From the NCBI GenBank assembly GCA_052174535.1, contig JBQMRQ010000023.1, positions 1 through 31,189 on the forward strand: a DNA stretch of 31,189 bases, given 5' to 3'. The DNA comes from Arsenophonus sp052174535. Its GTDB lineage: Bacteria > Pseudomonadota > Gammaproteobacteria > Enterobacterales > Enterobacteriaceae. Each line of letters starts with the position of its first letter. The first letter of the stretch is position 1. The position numbers and the translations under genes are program-made. This document shows, one piece after another, positions 16,813-26,282 of this stretch. The notes under the pieces are model-generated. The model had not been told where the DNA came from. It saw nothing but the letters and a program-made list of their open reading frames with translations, and made no database searches.

Positions 16813-16894
16813 ATAAACTCCATTTAACACACTCCTCCTTAGCATATTTAAATTTCAGAGTGCCATTTTTATAAATATTTACAATAAGTTATAA

Positions 16895-16923
16895 ACTATA
16901 CGCGAAAAAGCATCATAAGACAA
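16895..16923 (-). promoter_or_regulatory. Sigma-70-type promoter of rplU-rpmA
   Basis: On the minus strand TTGTCT (16,918-16,923) and TATAGT (16,895-16,900) are separated by exactly 17 bases. The predicted start site lies about 75 bases before the rplU ATG. Confidence 0.7.
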
Positions 16924-17051
16924 GCCTAAAATTCAATCTAATAATAAAGAATAAGAAATTTACTTTAGAAAAAGTAGATTTATTCCCATATCCGTTCATT
17001 TGTAATTAATTTTACAGTACAATTAGCGATAGATTAACAACACGAAATCAC

Positions 17052-17079
17052 TTGACTAAATATTATTTTTAGGTATAAT
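17052..17079 (+). promoter_or_regulatory. Sigma-70-type promoter of ispB
   Basis: TTGACT (17,052-17,057), 16-base spacer, TATAAT (17,074-17,079). This is the best promoter match noted in the window. The expected transcription start (about 17,085-17,087) is only a few bases from the ispB ATG at 17,092, so the transcript would be nearly leaderless and lack a Shine-Dalgarno site. Confidence 0.6.
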
Positions 17080-17091
17080 AAAAAGCATATA

Positions 17092-18063
17092 ATGAATTTA
17101 AAATCAATTATCAATCTAACTGCAAAAGACATGGAAGCAGTTAATGAAGTAATATTGAATCAATTAAATTCAGATATTTACCTCATTAATCAACTAGGCC
17201 ACTATATTATTAGTGGTGGTGGGAAAAAAATTCGTCCCATTATTGTTATTCTGGCCGGAAGAGCTTTAGGATATCAAAGAGAAAGGCACATTAATATAGC
17301 GGCATTAGTTGAATTTATTCATATTGCATCATTATTACATGATGATGTAGTAGATGAGTCTACTCTGCGACGCGGTAAAAAAACAGCTAATGTTGTTTTT
17401 GGTAATGCCGCCAGTGTATTAGTAGGAGACTTTATTTATACACGATCATTTCAAATGATGATCGAGCTTGATTCTATGCCTGTTTTAAAGCTGATGTCTG
17501 ATGCAACAAATATTATTGCAGAGGGTGAAGTTTCACAATTAATCAATTGTAATAATCCAGATATCAGCGAAAGTACTTATATGCAAATAATATATAGTAA
17601 AACTGCACGCTTATTTGAAGCAGCGACACATGCATCAGCAATCGTATCAGGTGCTAATAAAGCCCAACAGAAAGCCTTAAGAGATTATGGTCGTTATCTT
17701 GGTACTGCTTTTCAACTGATTGATGATCTTCTTGATTATGACATAAATAATACTACTTTTGGCAAAAATATTGGTGATGATTTAGATGAAGGAAAACTAA
17801 CGCTACCTCTACTTCATGCAATGAAAAAAGGCACAGCAGAAGAATCTGCACTTATTCGTAAGTCAATAGAAAAAGGTAATGGGCGGCATTTACTCAGTGT
17901 TATATTAATTATTATGAAACGCTGTAGTTCTTTTAAATATACTCGCAACCGAGCTAGAGAGGAAGCTGATAAAGCAATTAAAGCTGTCGGTATCTTACCT
18001 GATACCTCTTATAAGGAGGCGCTGATAAGCTTAGCTCGTCTTTCTATTCAACGCCACTCGTAA
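17092..18063 (+). CDS. ispB: Octaprenyl diphosphate synthase
   Basis: Trans-prenyltransferase that extends farnesyl diphosphate with IPP to make the side chain of ubiquinone-8 and menaquinone-8. 323 residues, the E. coli length. First Asp-rich motif LLHDDVVDE at ~81-89, preceded by GGGKKIRP, which binds IPP diphosphate; second Asp-rich motif LIDDLLDYD at ~209-217; KNIGDDLDEGKLTLPLL follows. The C-terminus is slightly less conserved (KRCSSFKYTRNRAREEADKA). Divergent from rplU-rpmA, as in E. coli. Retention suggests that quinone-based respiration is kept, in line with mdh. Downstream there is only a hairpin and non-coding DNA. Confidence 0.97.
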   Translation: MNLKSIINLTAKDMEAVNEVILNQLNSDIYLINQLGHYIISGGGKKIRPIIVILAGRALGYQRERHINIAALVEFIHIASLLHDDVVDESTLRRGKKTANVVFGNAASVLVGDFIYTRSFQMMIELDSMPVLKLMSDATNIIAEGEVSQLINCNNPDISESTYMQIIYSKTARLFEAATHASAIVSGANKAQQKALRDYGRYLGTAFQLIDDLLDYDINNTTFGKNIGDDLDEGKLTLPLLHAMKKGTAEESALIRKSIEKGNGRHLLSVILIIMKRCSSFKYTRNRAREEADKAIKAVGILPDTSYKEALISLARLSIQRHS

Positions 18064-18167
18064 TAAAAACTTATATGAAAGAAGCTCATCCAGTTTTAGA
18101 ATTATCTGCTTTCATGAGCATCGCTTTATAATAATTAATATATTGATATGTTTTAATTAAATTTTTA

Positions 18168-18189
18168 ATTCTTCCTATTAAGGAAGAAT
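18168..18189. terminator. Hairpin after ispB
   Basis: Perfect 9-bp arms ATTCTTCCT (18,168-18,176) and AGGAAGAAT (18,181-18,189) with a 4-nt ATTA loop, 105 bases past the ispB stop. No clean T run follows on the plus strand, so termination is uncertain. Confidence 0.45.
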
Positions 18190-18825
18190 ATAATCTTTCA
18201 CGCTCTTTTTATATTAATTCCTTGTAAATTTTAACTAAAATAAAAAAGCATCTTGCACTCTACTTTTCTTCGAAAATCAATTAATTTATCATTTAACGAT
18301 AAGATATTAAATGCATCTTCAGGTGGATTACTAATCTAGTAATCAATAGCTTTACCTTAACCTCACGTTTTTAACGTTGCTCTTAACCTCTCTGCAAGCC
18401 ATCAAAATTGATACCTTCTGGTAATGAAAGAAAATCAATAATATAGCGAGTTATTTCGCAATGTACCATTTTTTATAATTTCTTATATTACTTTTTAGTA
18501 TTAATTCAGAATCTAATTCTGAAAATTTAATTTTTAAAAATAGTGTGATATTAATTATTTTTTCGTTTAAAACGCTTACAAGCTCCTAACCATAAAATTT
18601 TGAATAAAGTCGTATGACTATTTCTTTTTTATTTTTTATAAAATTATTTCCTTTCTACTATTTTTATTAATTAATTTTTATTAAAATTAGATAAATTATT
18701 TAATAAATATTAATTCTAAGGAATCAATATAAATTAGATATTTTTATTTTTAATCTCAAATGATATTGAATAAATAGAACTAAAATTATTTATTTTCTAA
18801 TAAATTGAAGAGAACTTCTCTATTT
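18190..18825. other. Eroded region between ispB and IS256 copy B, no assignable gene
   Basis: Very AT-rich, stops in all frames. In Yersinia-like gene orders a small regulator (sfsB/nlp) may lie beyond ispB, but I could not match it. A short minus-strand stretch near 18,400 (FLSLPEGINFDGLQR) looks protein-like but was not recognised. No RNA gene seen. Confidence 0.4.
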
Positions 18826-20235
18826 TAAAAATAGAGATATTAGTAAATTTAGATGTATCTTGGTCAGACTACGCTCCACTTTTATGCTTCATGAATCTGT
18901 TCTGTATCCTTAAATTAGATATTTCTTACCACCAGCAGGGTTAAGCAGATCAAATTCCTTATCTTGTTCCTGCTTTTTTAAGTAGACGGAGAGAAGATTA
19001 AACACCATCGAAATGATTGTTTCCTTGAATAACAGTACTTCATGCATCGGCTTGATATCCTCATTGTTACAAAAACCGATTTAATTAGATTTGTCATTCT
19101 TATTTGATGCTCACTGCTACATTGACGGCAAGTCATAGAATACTAGCTCTTCTTCTTGATCTTTATAAAGTTTTTTCATCGCTGTAGGATACGCTAAAAC
19201 CTTGCTAATAAAATATCAATGCTTTATCAGCAGCATCGCGATTCTCTTATTAGTTAAAATTCTACAGCAGTTCATCTTTAACTTTTACTGTTAGTGTCTT
19301 TTAGGAGTAAAACTAATATATTAGCTATTTTATTTACTAACAATATTGATGGCACGCTCTAAAGAAATATCTTTTCCATTATTTTATAAAAACAAATGAC
19401 ACCCTGTCTCCTCCTATAGCAAGCTAAGAGATGCGGTCAAGTGTTCCGTGCCCGTAGTCATCCAGAAATTCAGCTCAGTCCGCTTTTGACTCTCAATAAC
19501 GATCTTCTATCGTAACTTAGCTCCTTACATCAATAGGCAGTCCCGCAGATAATAAATCAAGCAGGCAAAAGTAATCAGCTTTCTTGATAGGACAGCATAA
19601 TGCCTTCAGGCAAGAAATAAACATAGCGGTATCGCTTAAATCACCAAGCTACCATTGCCTGTATTTTCAAATTATTCCTGTTTCAACATACTGATGAGTA
19701 AACCTAGAAGAGAGAGATCATGTATTTTTATCTAGAAGTGGCATCATGGTTTCGTAAAAATCACCAGTAGAGATGCTTCAGAGCTATATAACCATGGTAA
19801 CAACCCTTCTTTGTTTTTTATACGTTTCAGATAAGGCAATAACGAGCTCTTGAAGGTATTATGTTTCTGCTGCGGTTTATAACCTTAGTCACTTTAATCT
19901 TAATATTATCAATATCCATCTGCATAGTTTATGGTAGCAAATAAGCATTACGGTGACGGGTCTTTTGACACTTGCTGATAAATGGCGTTGAAGATGTTGT
20001 CGTAACCGTAATTTTGAGTTGAGCTAAGCCTAAAACAGCGGTTCTATCAACTTCCAGAAGCATTATGAATTCGTTGATACAATGGATCAGGATAATATCT
20101 GATTTTGCAAATATTTTCAGAATATACTTTTAATTGCATATATCATCTCTCTTTTATTAAAATCATCTAGAAAATCAATCAGACAGGATACCACCACTAT
20201 CTTCGAAAACTCCATGCACGAGAAATTAGGATAAT
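18826..20235 (-). mobile_element. IS256-family element remnant, copy B (between ispB and mdh)
   Basis: Decayed IS with its transposase on the minus strand; the ancestral start is probably the ATG at 20,137-20,139. Pieces in order: NIKIKVTKV, KRIKNKEGLLPWLY at ~19,795-19,835 (family TKSIEELLPWLYLKG), VTIEDRY-ESKAD-AEFL (family ELVAVEDGYRESxxSWxELL), LAIGGDRVSF (family LAIGDGALGFW, with a catalytic Asp), DAADKALIFY, YPTAMKKLYKD and IRMTNLIKSVFVTMR at 19,071-19,104 (family RTTNPIESTFATVR). This copy gives the clearest family identification of the three. Its ends align with copies A and C. Stops and frameshifts leave no product. It lies just downstream of mdh, 86 bases past the stop. Confidence 0.88.
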
Positions 20236-20321
20236 TTAGAATTATTAGAATAAAATATTTATCAGCCTACTAAAAATAACAAATAAATGATAAATAAACT
20301 GTAAACGCATATCTGGGTTTA

Positions 20322-21281
20322 TTATTTAATGAAATTAAAAATATTTTTTTTAATAAAATCTTCGCCTAATTTAATATCTTTATTGAGTATCTCTAACATA
20401 TTTTTTAATTTATTTTTTTCAAATTTATTAATGATATTAATAGGTAATCTTTCTTCAATTCCGTTTTTACTTAAACGTATTGGCTGAGAAAAAAAAGGAG
20501 CATATTCACCATCACTTTCCACATATGCACATTCAATTATATTTTCTTTACCATTTAAAGCGCTAATTAATGATAAACCAAATCGTGCAGCGGCTTGACC
20601 CATAGAAAGTGTCGCAGATCCGCCAGAAGCTTTCTCTTCAAGAACTTCAGTACCTGCATTTTGAATACGCTTAGTTAAATTCTCGGCTTCTATCTCGGTA
20701 AAATTAACATTTGGAATTTGAAAAAGTAACGGTAGGATTGTTACGCTAGAATGACCCCCAATAACCATCACTTCAATTTCTTGAGGTTTTTTACCTTTTA
20801 ATTCTGCAACAAAAGTATTAGAGCGAATGATATCTAAAGTTGTTATTCCAAATAGTCGATTTCTATCATACACGCCGGCCTTTTTTAATACTTCTGCTGC
20901 TATTGGAACTGTGCTATTAATCGGATTAGTTATAATGCCAATTAACGCCTTAGGACAGGTCTGAGAAACTTTTTCAATCAGATTGCGAACGATATCAGCA
21001 TTGATATTAAACAAATCTGAGCGATTCATACCCAGTTTTCTAGGAACACCTGCCGAAATTAACACTACATCAGCACCGTTAAGTGCTGGTGTTGGATTTT
21101 TACCAGTAAAACCAATTACTTTTACATCCGTTGGAATATGGCTTAAATCTTTAGCAACACCAGGAGTCATAGGAGCTATATCATAAAGAGAAAGGTCTGA
21201 GCCTGATGGAAGCTGGTTTTTAAGAAGGAGTGCAAGTGCTTGTCCAATACCGCCTGCTGCCCCGAGAATAACTAATTTCAT
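20322..21281 (-). CDS. mdh: Malate dehydrogenase (NAD)
   Basis: Interconverts malate and oxaloacetate with NAD in the TCA cycle. 319 residues against 312 in E. coli, the extra ones in a Lys/Phe/Asn-rich end (FIKKNIFNFIK). NAD-binding GAAGGIGQALALLL at ~7-20. Substrate arginines in AGVPRKLGMNRSDLF. Catalytic Asp/Arg in LDIIRSNTF and His in MVIGGHSSVTILPL. The AAAGGAG site before the ATG is strong. Several normally constant positions differ (AGVPRKLG for AGVARKPG, NPINSTVP for NPVNTTVA), so evolution is relaxed, but the active site is complete. In E. coli mdh is repressed through ArcA/ArcB, and arcB is dead in this window. The neighbouring argR seen in free-living relatives was not found. Confidence 0.95.
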   Translation of the reverse strand: MKLVILGAAGGIGQALALLLKNQLPSGSDLSLYDIAPMTPGVAKDLSHIPTDVKVIGFTGKNPTPALNGADVVLISAGVPRKLGMNRSDLFNINADIVRNLIEKVSQTCPKALIGIITNPINSTVPIAAEVLKKAGVYDRNRLFGITTLDIIRSNTFVAELKGKKPQEIEVMVIGGHSSVTILPLLFQIPNVNFTEIEAENLTKRIQNAGTEVLEEKASGGSATLSMGQAAARFGLSLISALNGKENIIECAYVESDGEYAPFFSQPIRLSKNGIEERLPINIINKFEKNKLKNMLEILNKDIKLGEDFIKKNIFNFIK

Positions 21282-21328
21282 GTTAATACTCCTTTATATG
21301 TAACACTTCGAATACTTTAAAAATTTTT

Positions 21329-21346
21329 AACGTATTATCATACGTT
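21329..21346. promoter_or_regulatory. Inverted repeat upstream of mdh
   Basis: Perfect 7-bp arms AACGTAT / ATACGTT with a 4-nt centre, 48-65 bases before the mdh start. It could be an operator half-site pair or a leader hairpin. No regulator can be named. Confidence 0.3.
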
Positions 21347-23204
21347 ATTCATAATACAGTCTATTAATTACGATTCATTTTTCTTATAACTAAATTTATA
21401 AATTTCTTTCATTTTAAATAAAATTCTTATATTAATGAAATAAGGAGTACTTTTTTAATATTGATTTTAGGTATCACATCTCAGGAAATGGAATGTTTTT
21501 TAAATAATCAGATTTAATTTTAAATGAATCTTTCATAGACTAAAATAAAGTTTTACTAATCAATACTGATTGAGGTAATTTTGAGATTGTGCAATCAAAT
21601 ATATTGATGCAGAGTAACATCAAACTCTTGATTAAAATTAAAATGATTACTTTGCAATCTATCTTTCATACGCTAATTAAATCGCTTAACCATATAGTAT
21701 TTATTTGAGGATAAATCGGTGTGCACTAAGTCAGTTTTTTAGCAAATTTTTTATATAAAAGAGTCGAATTTCTGTTTTCTGAAATGAAATGTTTTGAAGA
21801 TCAAAGAGATGATCTGTAATTTTTTGCTTTTATTTGTAAAATATAATAGATAATCATGGATATGTTCGATTAAGTTATGTTAAGAAGAAAGATAGAATAT
21901 TTATCGCGATCTTGGTCTTAATAGTTAAGAAACTGAATCTCTTTTTAAGCTAAAAAAGCCATTTATTTTTCTAAAAGCAAAAATAATCGATCTAGTGGAT
22001 CTAGTAGGTTTATTTATAAATGAAAATTTATATCGTAGTATGTAGTTTTAACTTAAAATAGATCAAATAAACTGATTCTATCTGCTTTTAGCAGAAAAGA
22101 TGCTTTCACTCTTCTCTATAAAGAGAGAATTAATTTCTTAACCATAAACAATTAATATTATACATAAATTTAATATCCAAACGGCTACAGGTAATGGAGA
22201 TATGTAGATGTAGATGTTGATTGAGTTCTTAATTAAGTATTAAAGATATAGAAGATACCAATTTCGATACCTTGTTTGTCTGTTCACTCCAGGATGGAGT
22301 GTATGAAAAACGTGAAATAAAACGTTAAATAGCGATGAGGTATTGTAAAAAAAGCCAAGAAGATGAGTATAGTGAAAGTAATGTTTATCAGTTGCACTCG
22401 ATAAAATATAAACCTGAACTAATTGCTCAGTAGCTTTAAAATCGCAAAAGCTACAGATTTTGAACTTAGAATTTTGGCAAAAAAGGCTGTTAGGAATATT
22501 CAGGATAGATATTGTAGTAGTGCTACTGGGTAGCACTCAGTGACATAAGTGCCGTAGTTAAGGATTTTCTCAACAGATAAATGAATCTACGAGATGATCA
22601 CTTTAATCGTATTTTTAGAAAATTATATTTCAGTTGTGATCAATAGTAAAAGCAATTTAATTATACGTAGGAATGTATAACTGTATAACTGCGTAAATTA
22701 TTCTCTGAATATTTTAGCATAAACTAGAAATCGTCATCTTGTCCGCATTCGTCAAGATGATTGGCCTAGTTATCTTTATGTTTATCTCAGAGAGTGAATG
22801 AGACAAGGACTATCCTTATTTCCTTATAGGTGATGAAATTATCCGCAAGTAATAGGTAATTACTTGCAGTATTACCTTATTACATACAGTTCTATCCAGT
22901 CTAATAGTTGATTAGACTGAGCATCTGCTCTAAATCTTAGATAATTGTAACTAAAGGCAGATAAAATTAAAATGCTCATATGTTAAGAATAATTGGAGAT
23001 TAAAATCGGACGCATTACTATATCCCATTTTTGGTATCATAAAATTCAGTTATTCTATAATTATTAATTTCAGTATTAAGATCATAAAGTGATTTGGGTA
23101 AACAGGTAAATTAACACGTGAAGTTGCATCTGTCTTTCTACTTACCCGGTCTCTCCTTTCTGTAAGATTTATTCTGAGTAATTTCGATAAATTCCTGAAA
23201 AATT
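21347..23204. other. Eroded region of about 1.9 kb, content not identified
   Basis: No frame longer than about 100 codons, and the one seen on the minus strand near 22,240-22,536 has no recognisable protein character. The region lies between mdh and an IS remnant, where relatives carry argR, degS, degQ or zapG, but none could be matched convincingly. Two clean hairpins occur: TCATCTTG/CAAGATGA (22,734-22,760, 11-nt loop) and CAGTCTAAT/ATTAGACTG (22,897-22,919, 5-nt loop), neither with a T run. The base composition and density of stops resemble the other pseudogene tracts. Confidence 0.5.
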
Positions 23205-24245
23205 CAGGCTATGTTGCCAAAGGTTGTTGATAGAAATTTATTCTATTGTAGAAGGATTCTTTCTGCAGCCTACAGCGGTTAACATGAAAAAGAAAATAAT
23301 TATACAGATCAAAAAATTCTTTCCTCATTCCATGGTAACATAAATTTTCATCTTATTAGTTATTTCGGTGATAATCTGTTAGATAATTTCGATTTATGTA
23401 GTTAAATAACTAATTTTACTTATTCTCTCCATATTATCATAATTAGCATATTTCCCCTGAGAAAATTCATTAGGGTTCAGCAATATCGTTATAAAATCCC
23501 CGATTACAGAAAATGTTTAATAATCTTACTGGGCAGTATCTTGCAGAAAGTACATCATAAGAATAAATGGTTTAGTTATCTGCAATATATATTAAATAGC
23601 TTGACTTTATAGGAATAAGCGAAATAAATAGATATTGATTTAAACCAGCATTTAAATTAAGTCACTATTTTCTTGCTTAAAGTGGCGACAGCCACAAGAT
23701 AAATACACTAAGTGGTATTGTTAAAGTCAACGAAACATTTCCCATTAGTTCTTTAAAGAGAACCATTGCATCTTACATAAAAAAGCTAAAAATGCGATAA
23801 AGTAGAAGATAAAAGAAAAGAACGAATTTTGGTATTAATTTGCAGAGATTAATGGAGGAGTATCATGTGAGCGATCAGATTCTTGAAAACTTTAATATAG
23901 AGTGTATTAACTATTTTGAGCCGATCATCGATAAGAGTCTATTTTATTTTGGATAAATGATAAATGGTATGAAATTGTTTACCAGCGATATTAAAATTAA
24001 TCAGCATCATCTAATAAGGCTGAGTAATCAGAGAATTATTGGTAAGGAATTCTATATTTAAAATATAGACAATTATATCAGTTGATTAAAAGAATGGCTA
24101 AGTAGATTTCATGGTATGAAATCGCGTTTTATTTAGCGAATTATTTATCCTGGAGAAATTTATTTGAAACCACAACAATTGAAATACAGATGTAGCTATA
24201 AATTTCTCTATAAGAGAAGCGGAAACTTTTCATAATATAACTAAT
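23205..24245 (+). mobile_element. IS1595-family element remnant, copy 2
   Basis: Transposase fossil on the plus strand, less decayed than copy 1. Pieces in order: QQYRYKIPDYRK-FNNLTG at ~23,470-23,545 (family RYRCKxCGRTFNALTGT, the zinc-ribbon end with its Cys residues lost), KNKWFSYLQY, FKLSHYFLA, SGDSHKINTLSGIVKVNETF at 23,685-23,745 (family LSGIVEADETFF), then LKEWLSRFHG and FYLANYLSWRNLFE at 24,127-24,168 (family RFHGVATKYLPNYLGWRR). Aligns along ~1 kb with 13,314-14,355. Catalytic DDE positions are not all preserved and frames shift repeatedly. IS256 copy C begins about 20 bases after it. Confidence 0.82.
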
Positions 24246-24264
24246 AAATTCCTATCTTGAGATT

Positions 24265-25705
24265 AATTATCGTACTATGAGTTATGCTTATTTTGACGTA
24301 TGAGATTTTAAAGATACTGACGTGGTGTATCCTGCCTGATTGATTGGATGATTTTAACATCAATATAGATAATATGCCATTAAAAGTATGCTCTACATGT
24401 ATCCGTAAAACTAGATATTAACCTGATCCCATTAGATGAACTCATCGGTAATCATATGCCAGATAGCTTATAGGGACCACTATTAAGAGGTGGAGCTCGA
24501 AGCTATGGCTGCAAGAAGATGATGCTCAACGCCGCCTTCCTTATATATAGGCGGGGATATCGTCGACCATAACGGTTTTTGCCACAGCAAGTTATGCATT
24601 GATATGGATGATGTTGAGATTAAAGTGTTTAAGGTTAAAAGAGGATCGCAGCGACAACAGAATATTCTTAAACACTCATTACTTACTGACTTATCTTGAA
24701 GAGTAAAAACATTGAAGAGTTCTGCCATGGTTGTATCTGGAAGGAAAGAGATATTATTAACCGGTGATTTTATGAAACTCTTATCTGGTTGCGTTTCTTA
24801 ATAAAAAGCAGATGATCTCTCTGGAATATTCCTATCAGTAGACTAAAACAGCAATTCCCCTTGAAGATCATCAGCCAAAGGCTAATTGCGTGATTTAGCG
24901 CGATATGCCTAACGTTTATATTTCTTTAGTAAAGACATATTTCGTCCTGTCAAGCAAGCTAATTATCTTTAGCCTACTTTTCTTATAGTGTCCACTGATC
25001 ATGGACATAAGGAGATCATTGCGCTCAAAGATGCTCATCGATAGTTAGAAGCCACTTAACTTAACTTCTAACCTCTTTCAAGCACAAAGCTTAACAGTAC
25101 TCTAAAGTTTGTACTATCAGAAAGACAGGCTGCATTGATTTTGGAATACAATAAGAGTATTAAGGGATTTGTTATCGGCATCACAGCTCTCTACTACTCA
25201 GAGCTCCCGCAGCTTAACTTTAATTTTTGGTTGAATACTTTTTAAAAGTGAATCGTTAAGATATTAGCTGTTTTATATACCACCACTAATATCGTTGTTA
25301 GTTGGCATGCCTAGGAATATTGCTTTCTTATCAATGGGTTTTAGCGAGCATCCTACAGCGATGAAAAAGTTGGAGAAAGATTAAAAAGAATAGCTGGTAC
25401 ATCCTACACCTTCTCACCAGCACATTAAGAGCAAATAAAACGATAAATCCAATTAAATTGGCTTTTGCGATAGTTAAAGCTATGAAATTGACGCGCTAAG
25501 CACTATTTTTTGAGGAAAGCAATCTTTTTAATGGTATCTATGTTCCTACAGTTGTCTTTTTAAAAAAGCTGTAACTGGCTAATGGAAGTTGATCTGCTAA
25601 CCTTGGTGGGTAAACCAGCCCCAATTTAAGAATGGAGAAGAGATTTAGGAAGCATTAGAGTGAAACCGTAGCTTGATCGTTATACAGTAGATTTACTAGT
25701 AACTA
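24265..25705 (+). mobile_element. IS256-family element remnant, copy C (next to zapE)
   Basis: Transposase fossil on the plus strand. Left part aligns with the reverse complement of copies A and B (shared GTATCCTGCCTGATTGATT, ATTAAAGT). Pieces in order: IDMDDVEIKVFKVKRGSQR at ~24,598-24,655, STGDF-like LTGDFMKLLSG, ADDLSG, LRDLARY, DHGHKEIIALKDAHR (family GKKELIAVxDGYR) at ~25,010-25,045, then, after an inverted stretch (25,120-25,330), HPTAMKKLEKD and NPIKLAFAIVKAMKLTR at ~25,445-25,495 (family NPIESxFATVRxRT). The right end GTAGCTTGATCG...ATTTACTAGTAA aligns with the outer ends of A and B. Not functional. Confidence 0.82.
25120..25330 (-). other. Inverted internal segment of IS256 copy C
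   Basis: In this stretch the similarity to copies A and B is on the same strand as in those copies (GGCATCACAGCTCTCT versus A GGCATCACAGATCTCT; CTAGGAATATT in both), while the rest of copy C is reversed relative to them. Read on the minus strand it gives LVVVYKTANILTIHF, the CWVHKTANVL block, which should lie on the plus strand here. Boundaries are good to ~20-30 bases. Confidence 0.75.
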
Positions 25706-25729
25706 TTGTACTATACAAACAATTCATTC

Positions 25730-26048
25730 GTGCCACAAAAAGTATCTTTTAGATTAAATTTAAAGCATCATATGAAGATGTGCATAGTTAAATAACTATT
25801 TTAGTGAAAAATTATCATACAGTATTTACTATATATTACTAATTATATCAGAGATCCATGAAGATGTGTTAGATGTTTTCTCGTTCTGATTGATGAACTT
25901 TATCAGCAAAAATTAAGTTGATTATTAATACTAAGGTAGCAATGGATAAACTTTATAATGGCATTTATTACGTTTTTAATATGAATGCTGTTTATCAAGA
26001 TTGCAAGAAATACAGAATGAATAATATATAAAATTACCTTACATAACT
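25730..26048 (+). pseudogene. zapE: zapE (yhcM, divisome ATPase) pseudogene, 3' end
   Basis: ZapE is an AAA-type ATPase of ~375 residues that precedes rplM in E. coli in the same orientation, as here. Only the C-terminal third is visible: KASYEDVHS (E. coli TLCVDARSQ), YFSEKLSYSIYYILLIISEIHEDV (E. coli ALSRLFHTVMLFDVPVMTRLMESE), a frameshift, LVLIDELYQQKL (E. coli IALVDEFYERHV), LIINTKVAMDKLYNG (E. coli LVVSAEVPLYEIYQG), and YRMNNI-NYLT near the end. The Walker motifs and the whole 5' part are missing; IS remnants occupy the DNA directly upstream. Confidence 0.85.
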
Positions 26049-26075
26049 TAATTAGCTAGAAAATTTATTTTTGGG

Positions 26076-26104
26076 TCGATTTTTGGCAAAAATTTCTCTA
26101 TAAT
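26076..26104 (+). promoter_or_regulatory. Candidate promoter of rplM-rpsI
   Basis: TATAAT at 26,099-26,104 with TCGATT 17 bases upstream (26,076-26,081). The -10 box is consensus, the -35 box weak. The leader would be about 170 bases. Leader regulation by L13 is known in E. coli, but no specific structure could be fixed here. Confidence 0.45.
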
Positions 26105-26282
26105 ATTTACCAACCCCACGTTAAATAAGCTATTTTTTCCTAAAAATTTTGCATTAATATCAGTTTTAACTATTTAAAGTGGGTAAAGGATTCACTAGAC
26201 ATAATTTAGTGTGAATATGCAGAAATATTTTTTATAAAATATGAGTATTCTCCAACATATAACTTATATATGGTAAGCTTTA

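Noticed and set aside
18380..18470. Protein-like minus-strand stretch FLSLPEGINFDGLQR
   Set aside because: Only about 15 residues before stops and frameshifts; I could not place it in a family.
21580..21640. A short plus-strand run vaguely like the DegS/DegQ active-site region
   Set aside because: The resemblance needs two frames and misses the GNSGG motif; too weak to call.
22240..22536. 98-codon minus-strand frame
   Set aside because: Composition is unlike the real genes here, no domain or homologue recognised, no ribosome binding site.
24483..24728. 81-codon minus-strand frame
   Set aside because: It is antisense to IS256 copy C, whose transposase blocks read on the plus strand.
11900..25700. 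Repeated blocks considered as a CRISPR array or prophage
   Set aside because: The repeats are long (1-1.4 kb), dispersed and match transposase families; there are no short regular repeats, phage genes or cas genes.
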